62,000 bases of DNA from Glandiceps talaboti (taxonomy: Eukaryota > Hemichordata > Enteropneusta > Spengelidae), in the NCBI RefSeq assembly GCF_964340395.1, contig NC_135555.1, forward strand, positions 4,047,501 to 4,109,500, in the 5' to 3' direction. The notes beneath the pieces are model-generated. The model did no database searches. It saw only the letters and a list, made by a program, of their open reading frames with translations, and had not been told where the DNA came from. The translations under genes and the position numbers were made by a program. The first letter of the stretch is position 1. Each line of letters begins with the position of its first letter. This document shows, one piece after another, positions 16,701-31,770 of this stretch.

Positions 16701-19700
16701 TCCCTTGAAAAGATGGAAAAAAAAAGAAAAAGCATTGTTTTGTCCCACAGCATTTCTCACGGTGATCCTGACAAAGAATGATAATAATAAGAAATGCTAA
16801 TGAGAAGGAACAAAATTGATAGTTGTTTATAAAGCGACCATAAAGGCACCACTGACAGAATCCCGTCTAAATGTGAAATGTATTAATAGTGACTCAACAG
16901 TTCAGTTTTCAAGTGCTATTGTTCACTGTTTCTAAAGCTAAAGCTTTTACTTCACTTTGTTCTCTCACGAAAAATTCATATTCATTTCGGTCCCACCCAA
17001 GAAAGACAAAGTCGGTTGACGAGACTTGTCTCATAATTCACTCTGTCAACAAGTGTCTTTTCACCAAGTTCAGACAAATACTTTACAGATGGAGTTTTGT
17101 ATTTCTTAACAGAAGTCCTGGTTACTCAAACTGACTAAAGTATGCACAGTTCTGATACAGGACAAACACAAAAAACTTGGAACAGAACAACACTTTTTTG
17201 TCCACCTGGACAACTACCCTGTCTCCCAAGATGTTTTTGATATATAAAGTAGACTGCTATGTTAGGACCCCAGGGGAGTTGTGGATACCAGTCATACATA
17301 TTGAGAAAATTGCCAACTGCCAAAATGGTATTTAGTCATGGGTATCTAACATAGTTTGTAGAGATATGAAGTGTAAAGTTTATGTGCTGCTATTTTGTCT
17401 CACTGTTTGTCTTTGTATTGTTTAATCAGAAAAATGCATGAGTCGTACTATTTGCTTAAGTTATTAATACTGATAATATAGATAACAAAAAACCCCACCA
17501 AGACATGTGTCAGGTGTATAAGTCACCTGTCATTCAGTCACTAACTTAAACGCTTGTAGGAGAAAATAAATATAATTTTAAGAAAATTTGCAGACTGAAA
17601 ATTATGTGTTCTATTTAGCAATAGGCTATATATATGAATAGTCAGGTTTGCATCGTTTCAGTGGTTACTATTTATTGGAAGAGACAGCAGTGTGAACTGC
17701 AACTGGTGTTTGTCAATATACCTGTAAGCTTGCACTTGTACAGGTAATTTAAAGAGAGTGCTCTTTTCAACTTGACCTGGGTGTTCTTTTAGTTTGGATA
17801 TTTCTACAAGCTTGTAATGCATAGAGATAAATGCTCCTATTGTTGAAGAAATTGATTTTCTTTTCTTTAAGTCAGATAAAACCACACAGGAAGAGTAAAA
17901 GGAAGACATTCTCCATGCCTGTTGACTTGTTGGCTCACAAATTGTTAGGAATTCATTCATTTGACCATCCGGTCACAGGAATAAGGTTCTTCATTTCAAG
18001 TATACATTTGAAGTGTCTGATTTTACAACTATTGACTAAACGTCAGAAATATGAATACAGTTTTGAAACTAGTGACAAAGTCTTTCCAAGAAATAACCAT
18101 TTAAAAGATTAGTAAACTAGCAATAAAATTTCTGTTTCAATAGCGTGTAGTGGTTGTTGTAGGGACCATGTTTTGTTTCTTCCAAAAAGTGTATGACTGA
18201 TATTGTTGAAGTAAGTGCGATTGAAATGATTTGAGGGGAATTCTACAGAGATTATGAAACATCATTTCAATTTATAATAGTATTATGGATACTGAGCTAT
18301 CTAGGTGTTTTAAGATAGCCCAACACATATCCACAAAATAGTTCTTAAGTACAAACTTAAATATTACTGTAACTTTTGACTTTCCAAATGAATTATACAC
18401 TATTTTTAGGGAAAATATTACAAAACAGGGTAAACTTCACTCACACCTGATGAATGACTATGATCCAACACATTTTAATTAAAAGGTTATAATCTCACCT
18501 CTGAAGGTAGAAATACCACCCCCGCACTGTTATGATTTTTCAAAAGCAAAATTTTGAAATGTCATCATCCCACATGAGGTAGAAAGTCTAATGATTTTTA
18601 ATTGTTTTGATAAGATAAAAACTACATGTACCACCAGGTTTGTCTATTTAGGAGGTGATAATAACAATTGCTCCCCTGTCTTGCCCCCATGACATACCCT
18701 TTTCAGAGAATCACAAGGGTGTTATTTGTAACAGCTGATTTTAGAAATAAACAAATGAATCATTATGAATTAAAATATGTAAGGTGTGTATTCTTGTAAC
18801 TTATTATCCTACTTCTGTCTTATTTTTTTTTACCAATGTACTGGTTGTTTTTCAAGTCACAGATTTACCCCTTGCCAAGTGTCAGTGTGTTTATGTCAAA
18901 AATAACATGTTAGTTTCATTGATTTTCCTTTCAAGTAATGTTAATATTTTAAGAAACTGGGTAGGTGTTTATTTGGTTGCTTTGATGTGGTTAAAGAAAA
19001 GGAAAATTGAACGTCTTCGACATCCTCTACTTAATACATTAGTATTGAAAAGACAAAAAAATTTGTTGACTATAGCTTCAGGAATGTGTGTCATTTGAAA
19101 TTTTAATTGGGTTTAGAATAAATAATTGTAAAACAAATGTGCATTTCCTGCCACAAACTTGTAGTAGTGAGTCTTCAATCACAATATAGAAGTAGCAAAA
19201 GTGAAAAAAAAGGGGAAACTCTTCTGTCATCATTGGTAGTTGGTATTGAAAGACACAGACCTGTAATACAAATACATTTGTGCAGTTGACTCTTAGCTAG
19301 GGTTGTTATCACTGGAACTTGTCAGTCGACAAGTGTGACAGGTAACTGAAAGAAAAGACAGTACAGTATGTCTTCCTCTTGATTTCCATTCACATTTGAT
19401 GAATCCTGAATATAAAGTTATTGGCTGTAAGTTTTGACATTTCCATATTGCCAATCACACTGTTGACAGAGGTGGCTTATTAAGGTAGGATCTTGGCTGC
19501 TCTGCTTATTATCCAGTGTGTACACTCTACATGTCAAACTCGTCCACAAATGAATATCTGCTGTAAATGGGATTTGCTATTTTGGGACAACGGTGCTTCA
19601 TTATCTGTGTTTCATGATCTTCTACTGTGTCATTGTGATGGACAGTGATGTACTTTCATTTGCTGTCATCGTTTCGTGCTTGCTGCGACTGCTTTCGTGA

Positions 19701-22700
19701 GGGGAAATGATTCGTGACAGGTTGCATCTGATTTCAACATCAAGAAACGCTGGAGGGAAAAATCATTTCTGCCCCTAATTGACACCAGAGCCTAAGTATT
19801 TATGAAAGTGGTGGAATTGTGATCACATTTTCACTTTGTATGTCAATAGTAATGGTGAGAAATTGATAGACAACACCACAGACAGCCGATTGCCAACAAA
19901 CTGACAGCAGAAAAAACACAATCATTTTTTCAACTTTACTATTTTCAATTGACTGTATATGAATACACACTTGATAGACATTCTTATTAGGACTTAGATT
20001 GACAACTTAAGACTAAAAACTTTCTCTCTCATTAAACCATCTTTTCTTGAAAGAGAACTCAAGTTTTAGTGTCAGTTGACATGAGAACCAGCCAGTTTAT
20101 CTTATTTCTTGTGTTCAATTTTATCTTTCACTGTCATGAAATAATCAGTAGGTCAACTTGTTCAGATCAGTAATAATACTTGCCATACTCAGTAATTCAA
20201 TTTAGTACAGATCTTCTAAAAGCCCTTCAGAATGCACCTACATCCAGATTGCTACGTTTCAGCTAACTGATCAAAAGAACATGATAAAAAAGAAACACTC
20301 CTTTTCAAACCTTCTATAGCTCTTTTGAGAAAAGAAATATTGACGATAGATGAAATGAAATTTCTGCTTGAAAAGGGGGCCAGGGTAGTAATATACTAGA
20401 GATGTGTAATATGTAGTCATAAGTGTGTTTTGAATGGGCATACACTATAGAAATGGAAATCTGTACAATAAAGCAATAAGCTATAAGAGTTCTTTCAATC
20501 AAAAATGACATATTTAAGACTGATCTTAAGAGCCACCTGACATTTCAGTGGAAAATAACAAAAAGGGAGGCTGATATAAGTATTAACGGAAATACATTAA
20601 TGTTAAAAGACCTGTCTTGTTACAAGTATTTTGACAACGCTTTCAGAGATAAGTCGAGTCCCTATCAAGTAAGGAAACATTACGAGTAATGATTTGACAA
20701 AAAATATGACGTATCAGTTCACTTGTTTGACACTTTGCAGGCGAAACTAACTTTAATGATGAGACAGATTGCTATTTATGAGATTTGAGGCTTTTAGAAA
20801 TGTTATTTGTACAAATAATTGGACACATAAATCAGCCATTTTGCTGATAAAAATGATGAAATTGTTACTGTGATACTAGCGTTGAAGTTGATTATTATCA
20901 GTCCTATGCCTATAAGTTGACATCTGCAACTATATATTGCAATGCTCAATCAATCAAAACTTCACAATTGCCTTAGCTACTGTCGGTATCTATTTTAAAA
21001 AGTAACTTACTAGTCTGTATCTTGGCCTTGAATTTAGTTTAAATCAAGAAATTTCCTGGAAAGCATAGTAAACAATCCTAAACAAGTCAAACTACGTCAT
21101 AACGTCATATATTTATGTTTGCAAAAGTTTTTTGTAAGTTTTTTTGAAAAAGGGGAGTAAATATTCAGTGACAAGAATACATTGATGTTCTCCTTAATTG
21201 TCTGTTTTCACTGATTTGGAGGTGAGATATTAAATCTTGGCATAATATATTGTCAGGAAGATGCCAGCATGCAAACAGCTATTATAAATTGTACACAAAA
21301 TTAAAAGTTAAGTCTTCAATTCTAAGTGATTTACGAAGAACAGGGTTTACTCTGTAAACTCTATCAAAGAAAAACTCCATTTCTGAGGGAATTTTATGTA
21401 TATAAGGAGATAAAGCGTATGTTTTTATAGTGTGAAGTTGAAAAAAACTAAATTTAAAAAAAAAAGTTAGCGCTTGAAATCAATCTTTTATAAAGTTTTA
21501 CAAAAGAAAAATATTATGAAAATCTTTTGCTTTGTATTCTGTTCTACGAGTTCAAATAAAGTGGGGTGAATATCTCCCTGTTGTCTGGTGTCTTCTATCG
21601 TCCAGAAGTAGAAAAATAAACAAGTCAAGTGACCCCAATATTTTGCCATGTCCCAGCAAATTTATTATCAAAATCAGAGCTTTGAAATACAGTTTGATAG
21701 AAGATAAACTGAATTCCATCAGGCATCATACATAAAGCTTTAGAGGCAGTGTCAGTAATGAGCCATTGTTTATCATCTGTATTCATCTGGAGCTGTTACA
21801 TCTGTAACCAATGTAGAGGAAAAGTCATGGACATAGAGTTGTCACACCATAGCAAGATGAATACCTATCATTAACAGCAAAATGGATTCGGTACAGCTGG
21901 TCAGCCTTTGTTTATCATTTCATCTCCTCTCATATATACCAATTGTGTCGGAAGGTATGATGGTTAACTTATAAATATGGGTGGTGAGCTTGGTGCCAGG
22001 AGGCATCACTTGGCCACATCATTAATATAATAACACAGTATCATCATTCTATATACCACTGATAGCAACTGTCATATTAGCACAATAAATGATTTACTGG
22101 TCTGATTAAAATCTGGACGGAAATACTTTGGACAGATATCAACAAAGTCCTCAAAATTGTTGAAAACAGGGTCAAATGTTGGATCAAATATAATATTTTT
22201 TAAAAAACTTTTGGTGTTTGCACAAATGTTGCTTACAACGACCGTAATTTGTGATGAACTTTGAAAAAAAAGTTGTGAAAATTTTTTACCAAAAGATTTG
22301 GACATTATTTGAACAAGTTGATCTCAAATTGGTGAATGGTTGTTTCTCAGATTGTGAATCAAAATTGTCAAATATTATTCTACAAGATGTGTATCCAGGA
22401 GTAGTGCTTGTTCAATAAACGTTAGAAATACTGAACAAATTTCATTAATAGTTTATACGCGATGATTAATTAAGTCTAATATTTGTGTTTCAACATGTAA
22501 AGTAAAGAAAAAGAAAATCCGTATTCTGGAATTTCTGTGAAAAAATGTAGCTAGTCTGTGGCAAAAATTATAATGGGTAAGCTTAGCGATAAAAACTTGG
22601 TTTTGAACTGTATGGAAATAATTGTGAAACTGTACTTTCCGAGGTATGTTGTTAAAAGTATGTACGTCAGTCACGTACATTTATGAAATACCATATGAAA

Positions 22701-23099
22701 ATTACTTGAACAGCTGACGACACTGGGCAAATTATGGGTTGGTGTGACTGTCAAATGTGACACTTGTGTAGACTTGAATGTGGCGAACACCCATTGTGGC
22801 CATCATCCTTAGACAAGCTTTAAAAATATGACGTCTGCTGTAGTTTTATTGAGTACATTAATATGTGGGTGGACATTCCATAAGACAGAGGGATGTACGA
22901 GTGCAAACTTTGATTCCTATCAGTAGGCCAGTGTGTTACTTGATCACTTTGTTCTGTGGTCGATAATAAATAAGCCTTGGACAAGTTTTCGTTAAAGAGA
23001 AAGCAACAATGCATTTCTTGATGAAAAGGAAGGCTATTGATATGAGATAGAGGGAGTGAAGATGAAGATGGGTTGCTAGCCAACAGTGTCCAGTTTCAT
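7739..23099 (+). other. Large intron, 5' part: no gene seen
   Basis: This is the first 15 kb of the 47,329-nt interval between the coding exons. It is A+T-rich after the CpG-richer first kilobase. All open frames are short, lack codon-like composition and match no family I know. Blocks of more mixed, motif-dense sequence such as 10110-10290 may be cis-regulatory. No transposon coding region or structured RNA was identified. Confidence 0.55.
8427..8438 (-). promoter_or_regulatory. YY1-like site in early intron
   Basis: GCGGCCATCTTG is the reverse complement of the YY1 core CAAGATGGCCGC. It lies about 690 bp downstream of the exon 1 donor. YY1 sites near promoters are common. Function here is inferred from the motif only. 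Confidence 0.35.
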
Positions 23100-24180
23100 C
23101 CTGCGATGACCATATATGGTGTGTATGCGCAAGATAAGAGATGATGCTATGCTGGAGCTGTCAGCGGTAGAGAACCGAGATTTGTGGTCAAAGCTGTATT
23201 ATCATTAGTACAAGGAGATGGGTTTAGCATGATTAATTATTCAAAGCGGCAGGCTTGTCCACTAATGACAACAACAGGGAGATGACCATAAATGATAAAC
23301 GACTGTTCATTTACATGACTGCATCATCTACATGATATGTTGCATGTCAACAGAGATGTCTCGATCGATCTCTGTCTTTTCACAGTGGTCACTTCGAACA
23401 TGATGTCCATAGATTTCATCCGGCTGGTCAATAAATTAAAAACTAGGCGACGATTTACACTGTAGTCAGTCTCGAAATCTGATATGAATGATACTTAAGC
23501 ATCTGCTACTGTGTACATGTGTCAAATTATGAAATATGAATCACGATAATGATATCCATGTCTTTGTTCATATATTTAAATATAGACAAAGTAAAGTTTA
23601 CACGGTCAAAATTCCACATTTGTAAGATCAGGAATACATTTCAACACTCAACATATATTTGATACGTTTGATTTACCACTGTAATCAGAGGCTGATATTG
23701 AGTAAGAATAAATATTTAGTTCATGTTTCTCCATTATGTGAGAGACTAATTTTAGTACAAGATCTGACCACTGGAAGGTTTAGAAAGATGCTAAGATATT
23801 CTGTTTAGTATAAAGCGAGAGTGAGCATTGGTTGCCTAGGGACTGTGTGTCATCTAGCAGGATCCATGGCGACCTGGCATTTCACATCTGAATGATCATA
23901 GAGAGAAGAGGGATACAGACCATGGTTATAAAGGTTGATGATGCTGCACACAGTATATCATTGGTAAGCTAGGCAGTATGCTTGGTCAGTGACATGAGAT
24001 TAGCGTGACTGGGCGGCTGATGTGATCTACATAGCAATGTTTCTTCTCTTTGTCAGACCATACATGATGGTCAGTCTCAACTCACTAATGTGATGGCCAA
24101 ACTGATAACTTGTCATCAATTTATCAACCTCACTTGACCGCTGATAGAAACTAGCAAATCTGACCAGTCAAATGGTAAAA
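23100..24180. promoter_or_regulatory. Putative intronic cis-regulatory block
   Basis: Unlike the A/T-monotonous surroundings, this block has mixed composition and dense transcription-factor-like words. They include GATAAG near 23135, ATTAATTATTC near 23233, AATGATAAAC near 23290, a 7-bp inverted repeat at 23351-23374, and a half-perfect RFX X-box (GTTGCCTAGGGACT, 23831-23844). SALL introns are known enhancer hosts. Assignment here is inference and needs cross-species conservation. Confidence 0.3.
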
Positions 24181-24958
24181 TTAAAAAAAAAAATGTGTGA
24201 AAATTGTATTACACATTGTATATATTTCAATATTTATGAAAATTAGCATTTTACTACTGGAGTTTATGAAATAATGAATGTTTAAAAAAAATGCATTATA
24301 TACTATCGCATAGTATATTTATTTTGATACGTTTATCAATTTTTACTATCTTGCTATCTATTTAGTATTGATCCCCTAAAAATATTAATTTAAAATTTTG
24401 ACAGGGGAACACAAGAGTATCACAAACAAAAACCCAATTTTGTTTGATCAACGCTAATCATAATCTGTCGAGATTGGTCCACCTGGACTACCTTTGTCAA
24501 CAAACAATGTTTAATATATGAACAAATATAAAAATCATTAATAGATAAATTAAATACAGTAAGAAACAAGTTGTAACTTGTATTGTTTAATAGGCAATTA
24601 TTTGAATTGTTCACTAGATGGTGAGAATCACCAATAGTAGGAATAAATCACATCATACATAGGAAGAAAAAATCTCAACTCATTAATGACATTGCAAGCC
24701 ACCTCCAAGATTTGATCTTATCTCGGCCGATTTTCCTTTACTTAATTGACAATAAAATACATCGCCAAAACTGATTAATTATTTCTTGACATTAACAACT
24801 GTGTTTTCAACAGCCAGGTGAATTTATAAAAATATCATTCTTTCTTAAGAGAACAGAATCAAATGATGCCAGATTTGTTGATTTTATCGAAAGTGAGATA
24901 GATTTGTTTTATCTTGATGAGGAATGAATGAAAATTTTTTAATTTTGGTGGATTTCCA

Positions 24959-24976
24959 CTGTTACCACGGTAACAG
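24959..24976. promoter_or_regulatory. Perfect palindromic RFX X-box
   Basis: CTGTTACCACGGTAACAG has two perfect 8-bp inverted arms and matches the RFX X-box consensus GTTNCC-NN-GGNAAC at every fixed position. RFX factors regulate ciliary and neural genes. This is the strongest of several X-box matches in the intron. Confidence 0.65.
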
Positions 24977-25835
24977 AAGAAATTATGAGTCTAGAACATA
25001 TTTTCAAATTTTGTGCCAAATTGTAGTTTATACTTTAGCCCTTTATTGTCTATGAGGGTGTGTCAGCCTAAAATTGATACTTGTTGTAAGGTAGATATGA
25101 AAATGTCTGGGAAGGAATTCTTGTTGTCTTTCTTTACTATTCTCAGTTACAAAAGCTAAGTTTTTTGTGGAATTAGCAGTCACTTGTCATATAGCATAAT
25201 GTGTGCACACGTAGACTGTAATGGTATTTAATGCCCTGTCATGTTTAGATATTCAAACACTTGACATGTGACTCAGCTAATTCACGTTGCCCATAATTAA
25301 CCAGACTGCATAAAGTTTTCTTTTTTTTTTGCCTTGATTTCCTGTGCCTGCCCACCAATAGTGAAGGCCATTATACATAATAGAAATAGGATGTAGATAA
25401 TTTAGGTTTCCTGCTGGGGTTGTTACTTGGCTTTCATCTTCTCCATCAGAAGATGATGTTGATAAATGACTTGTCCATCCATCTATCCATTGCTCTGCGT
25501 TATCTTCCATTGCGATGTGATGGGAGGGGTCGTGACCCATATTGAAAGTTTAAAAAGCTGCTAATGATACCTGTGAAGATGCTGCTGATTTTGATGGGTA
25601 GGGATGGAAATTAGCGACAAAAAAAAATATCTAGGCTTCTAGAGTAGGATTTAACTGGAAAAATGACGTCTCTGTTGAAAAAAGTTTGTAGATGCGTACG
25701 ATACAAGTAAAATATATGTTAGATACTGAGTTGATGTAGTAATGATAGGGATTGTACTAGTTTTACTCACAGAAAATCAGTCTGCTTTAGATTACTTGAT
25801 AGTAATGAATGTAGCTTGGGTGTAGGTGCATTGCT

Positions 25836-25849
25836 GTTGCCAAGGAAAC
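25836..25849 (+). promoter_or_regulatory. RFX X-box
   Basis: GTTGCCAAGGAAAC matches the X-box consensus at all fixed positions of both half-sites. It lies about 870 bp downstream of the palindromic X-box, so the two could belong to one regulatory region. Confidence 0.55.
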
Positions 25850-28800
25850 AAACAGTCTGATGAAATTGATCACTCACACAAAAGATGTCATATGGATTCT
25901 AAAAAGAACAAAAACTATTTTATTTAGACTTGATGTTATACAAGTTTCATCAACAAATAAAAATATGAATACTTTAGTGACAATAAATGAATGGAGGTCT
26001 CCATCATTGTTTTTGTGTTAGCTTGTGATACAGGGATGCCTAGCTAACTGGTATTACTATTAGCTTGTATTGCAGGGATTTCTTAATAACTTGTGTAAAC
26101 TTGTGAATGACACAAGTTGGAAAACAATGAGTGAAAATTGAAAGTTGTGCTGTCAGGAAACATGACAGGTTGGTGTGTCTTGATTAATACATTATATTTT
26201 AGTGTCAATACCAGCTGGGAGGAGTGTCCTCTTTTTACCCAATATCATCTATCCCCAGGTTGAGATGGAGAGAAGGACTGCAGGCAGATGTAGTCAATTC
26301 CATCATATGATTGGTTTGGCCTCTGATTTGTAACCTTTGACTGTGATAACACACATGTAACATTTTTGTGGGATTAGTTTGCACATGGGGTCAATTATTG
26401 CTCCAGGAAGGCAGCAGATTAATAATAGAATTGTAATTAGAAGTAAATGGCTGACAGGAAATGATTGACCAAATTGGATGGGAAGTTATGATGATGGAAA
26501 TTATGTTCACTGCACTAGGTTTTTTCCTGCTGATCCATATAACTTTCCGTATTCATTTGATGGTGACATGCCGGAATGCAGTGACACGTCTGCTGGGAGG
26601 GGACCCATTGATGGGCAATCCTTTTACATTAATAATAACACAGTCGATATGCTCTCATAATATAATACACTTGATCTAAAATTAAACCATGTCCCGACAT
26701 CATGTTGATTGTTTTTGGAAGGATAGGGGTCGTAGCAGGAAGGTCATAGCCCAATTGCTGGTTCGTTGGGATGACAGCATTGTAAGCTGTGCACAAGTGC
26801 CCCTACACTGTGGTAAACAGAGGCAGTGATTACATCTGGTATGAGCAGACACGTGCTGGCAGTAATCACACTAGTGTGTCTGGCTGTACAGAATTCACAA
26901 TTGTCACTGTAAAGTGCAACTGTAAAAAGAGAAAGCTGGAGGGTTATGTTGCTTGCTGCTTTGTTGGGTAGTAGAGAGATCTTGGGGGCAAGAGCTGTTG
27001 AAAAAACACTACTGAATAATACACATCAACAAAAACATTTCTAAAATCCTGCAAGTGTTTGTTTTTATCTGTGAAAGATAGACGATGGAGATCACTTTTT
27101 TTTACCCTGTTTCAATTTGTATGTAAACTGCGCAGTGATGTTTTGTTCGTGTTGTCAGAATATATGTAAAAGTAAATTTTAGTGTTGAGACAGGAAATAC
27201 GGATAATAGGATGAATCAGAGCAATGCATATTAATTTCTTGGTGTAACTGTCAGTGATGTATGATGCATGTGGTTTACAAGTCGGAATTGTGTTGACCAT
27301 CTACATTTTCTTTTCATGTTGAGATGTGATGATGAAAGAGTGTTATACACGTCTGTTTGACAAGGTCACCACATCTCAAATATACACCCTTACACTTCAA
27401 CACACTGCCATCTCTGTGCTTGAAATACTTTTCTTTGTACAGAGTGGCTTTATTAAAACTTTACTAAGGGGACCAGCAGAGCGACTTATGGAGGTATTGG
27501 TGAAAACAATGCTTTTCTTTGTGGCTATTATTTTGCATTATATGGTCTTCCGGTGCTGTTGAAAAGACTGTGCATTTACCAGCATGTATGCAATAAAAAT
27601 ATGTAGATAAACTCGGAGTGTACTTTGGTACGACCGAATCACTCAAAGACTTTTCCTTCCTGGGCAGCCTTTGTGCCCATTTGAAAGATTGTCTGCATAA
27701 AATAACACCATGTAAACAGATGGATGGATGATTTATCAGACAGGCTTTTCAGCAGAACCGAGGCCATAAAATGCAAGTGTGATGTTTCATCAGACAACTG
27801 TTGTGTAATGTCCATTGAAAGTGAATTTCGCAAGATGGGCAGACATATTCAATGTCAATTGTTAGAGCCCCAGTTAGCCAGACATCTCTGAATTGATCCA
27901 TGGTCATATAGGAGGGACATGTTCAAACTAACTTCTTACACATTTTGTGATTGCTTTGTTGGGCAATAAATTACTTAATGTGTTTACTGATATGCAGTTA
28001 GTAGGTGATATGGTGGTCCTTGGTGGTAAAAACAGTAAATACAGTAGCCATATACACAGAATGTACTTCATTTTATTTATGCAACAATTAGGGGGTTGGT
28101 CATAATAGTTAGGCAGGAAGCCAGCGTGCCAAACTGTCTGTTGGAAACTCTTAAATGCTGAAATATTTTTTTGTCTAGTAATGCAAGGTAGAGAAAATCA
28201 ATGTATGTATAATTTGCAGAGCTGGATGAAAAGGTATAATTAAACAGTAATTTGGGTAATGGTGGGTGTAAGAAAAGATAAGTATCTCCAGTGTAGACCT
28301 GTTTGCAGTCGATTTGTGTTCTATTTAGTAGGACTTCACCATCTTGTCATAAAAAATAGGGGAGTTCTAGTGTTGAGGGGTTAAATTGCAACGTCTTGCT
28401 CAAAGTGTATGACACTAACAAGAATGGGATGTTTTTTTTATATTTTTCACTTTCCTGTTCATCGTTCGCCATCTTCTGAAATCGTTGACTACCTTTCGGT
28501 AATACGGCATGAAATGGAGTGGTGAAATAGTAAGATGCATTAGTGCCACTAGCTACGGTTGATTCCTATCTTTCTGGCCAATATCTGCAAGAATGATGAG
28601 GATAAATGCATGCATTTAGCACTGTCGGCCACCAGACACCTGTCCTTAGAAGGTGTGTCGCTATCATTAATGACTTTTTGTCAATACCACCCCTGCAAAA
28701 ATAAATTTCAACTGGCAATGACAGCAAAACAACTTTCTTGTATTAAGGATGACTGACGACTTCCTCCTGCAAATTTAGATCCACAATCAATTTTTGCCTG

Positions 28801-31770
28801 CAAAGGTGCTGAAGAAATAGTACAATTTATTTTCAAATGTCTAGAAAGCTGAACATTTGACAGCTGCAGTAAATGAAGTAATCAAAGTTTCCCTATGTTT
28901 GCTGCAGGTAGGCAAGTCACAATTTGTACAAACAACAGGATAGCTGGCAGTTTTAGATACCTAAGTGTTCTAATCCAGTCTCACGGTAAACCACACATGT
29001 ACTACCAATCAGTAAACTACATCAGTGTTTACAGTTTTTGGTGATATAATATTTGATTATGTGATATTGGGCTGAACTTGGGCAAGATAGTGCTTGAAAA
29101 TTGGGTGATATGGTTTCTGACTTTCACAGCATACATGTAGTATGTTCTTTTGTATTACGATGTTATATTTGTCATAACAAATTTTTGTTCCATCATCCCC
29201 CTTATTTTAATAAATAAAGAACACAAAAGAGCATAGTTTAGATTTCCATATGATATTTCTCAACATTTTAAAATGAAATTTCAAAAGTTGGAACTAAAAG
29301 TAAAAATATTTTACCTAACTTACTTGTGTAAATACTTGAAAGACAAAGTGATTTGAGGCATCTATAGAAATGAAAAATGTCTGAATATGAAATTTAAAAA
29401 AAAACCTTTGCTCTGTGCATATATAATCCGGTACAAAGAATGTAAATACCTTTTGTGAAAAATAATCCTTGTATCAGGTACTTCTTGATGAACAATGAGA
29501 CAAAACGATTTTGAAATTCAGTCAGCTGTGTTTTGAAATTGAGTCAGATGGATGGAGTGTAACCTAGCAATATTTTGACGGGTGAGTAATCTTTAATAGT
29601 AAAGGAAATAGAATGCTGTTTATATTGGAGAAAGGTTTTGTATATATGACAAAAAGTGGCAAGCATTGGAATGCCTACAATTTTGAACAGATGTTGTGGT
29701 TGTAACATCATGGAAACACATAATTTTAAATGTTCATGGGTCAAAATTCTCATCTTTGGTTTCAAAATAGGTGTTTCACAATTTATTTGAGAAGTGCTTT
29801 TTTTGAAATATTGAAGATTTGAGCTTTGGAAATGAAATTCATCAAAAACTTAGAGCATGTAAATTTTTGGGATATTATTAAATATCAGTGCTAGCGCATG
29901 ACTACCACAAAGGATACAAGTGAGGCAAGTATTCAGGAATAGTAAGCCAAAATTCATTGATCACAATTATTGAAGTTATGTCACAATGTAAGTAAGTTTG
30001 TGATTGGCCAACTCCATCTGTTGAGCTTCTATAAACCAATCAGTGAGTGCTATTCATGTGTTTAGTTCATACTGGTTACTGTACAATCACTTGTAATGCA
30101 ATAAGAGCACCCATACAAATACTAGAAATAGGATCACAACTAGAGAAATTGACATCATGAATTCCATCTCTGTGAAGCAATCTAGGAACAATACTGACTG
30201 CAATAACAGACGGTCTGACAAACAAAATGACATTACCATCAAGACGATAGTTGCTTTACTAAGTGTGCAAGTGGACCAGCGTGATGACTGGAGGGCAGCG
30301 GTGAACGCAAGGATTAGTGCGCATGATAAAATTGTCAAGTTTATTCACTGTGAAAAGTGCAACCCTTGTACCAATAACAATATGCCCTCCAGATTAATGT
30401 GACTCCATGAAATATCACAAAATACCAGAGTTTGTCAATTCTTTTCGTTGTTGATGAGGTAATGAAGTTTTTGACATTGTTGCCAACAATACATCGCTAA
30501 GCCTTGTTACAGTATTAGCAGAGCCGACAAACAATGCCAGTTATTATACAGTATTTTACATGTTATGCAATTGAAAAGAATGAAATCACTAGATACATAG
30601 CACTATTGTTTTGGCTTGAAAATTATTCAATGTTATTGTGTGTCTTTTGAGAAGCAATTACACAACGACTTTTTGTGCCGTTTCTGAGAGCCCTCCCCAC
30701 AAGTAAGAAAAGAAAACCGTAAAGCAATTTTAATGAGAACTTTCCCCCTTTTTTTCCGTGAAATTAGTGTTGTTATTTATAACCAGCAAGGATAAGTTCA
30801 GGTGCTGTAAGACTGAGGCCAATCCTATGGGATAAAGAGAGCCTTACTGGACAAAATGATGACTTAACCCTGGGCTGTCATGCTGATTGCAGCTCACTCT
30901 ATCTACTCAATTTATCTGCATCAATAAAGTCACTGCAGCCATTGATGAGAATTGATCACTTTACTGGGTTGAGGGGGAGGGGTAAAAATTCAGGTTATTG
31001 TTTCTAGATATTACACAAGACTGTTTGAGATGCATAGGTGGGTGGGTGTTGCTATGTAAATAAAATATCAACATTTTATATTTTCAAGGTGAAGTTTTTA
31101 CAGCCATTTCTAATTTCACTTTTGAAATCTGAAACTGAGCCGGTTTCTTGCAGACAAAAATCCACATTTCAAGCTAGTGACGCATTTGTTCCATAAATCA
31201 TCACTAGCTATTCTCATGCGCATTTCAAAGTAGGGCCTTTTCAAGTCGTAACTCGTGCATTGAATTCTTACAATTCAAATCAGGCTTGAAATTCTTCGAA
31301 AACTTACTTAATTTTAAAGAATTTTGTTTCCATAGGATTTTTTGGCCACACTCATCTTTTAAATTTAGTACCAGGAGTAAACAAGTTTGAGATTAAGTTG
31401 CTAGTGATGGTATTTTGTGTTGAATACGTGGAGATAAATACATATCAATGTTGACGTTAATGAAGTATATAGCATTCCACAACATACTTCGCTCTGGATT
31501 GATTTTTTTTTTTATTAAATGTATACTTGAGACACATTATTCCCATTTAATTTGCCAAAGTTCGTCTAATTCCATTTTTGGATTGTTTGTTTTCACAGAT
31601 GGCAAATTTCAGTGTCGGTCACATAAAAGTTTGATGATAAAAATGTCATTATCCCCAAAATAGACATGTTGGGAACTGGGAAAATATATATGATGCCATG
31701 ATGTTAGTCCATATGTAGTGTCTGTGTTCCTTGTTACAAGTACTTGATGTAAACAAACTTGTTACAGTTT
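25850..31770. other. Intron, central part: no gene seen
   Basis: Non-coding. A short imperfect duplication occurs near 26017-26080 (TTAGCTTGTGATACAGGGAT and TTAGCTTGTATTGCAGGGAT). The stretch 30790-30990 is mixed in composition and could be regulatory. Open frames on both strands are short and without recognisable domains. Confidence 0.5.

Noticed and set aside
25277-25540. Minus-strand frame of 87 codons with an acidic Ser/Asp stretch
   Set aside because: No family match, weak start context, no flanking gene structure.
29936-29986. 51-nt stop-free segment before GTAAGTAAG
   Set aside because: No pyrimidine tract before the AG; acceptor not credible.
30489-30502. X-box-like GTTGCCAACAATAC
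   Set aside because: Only the left half-site matches.
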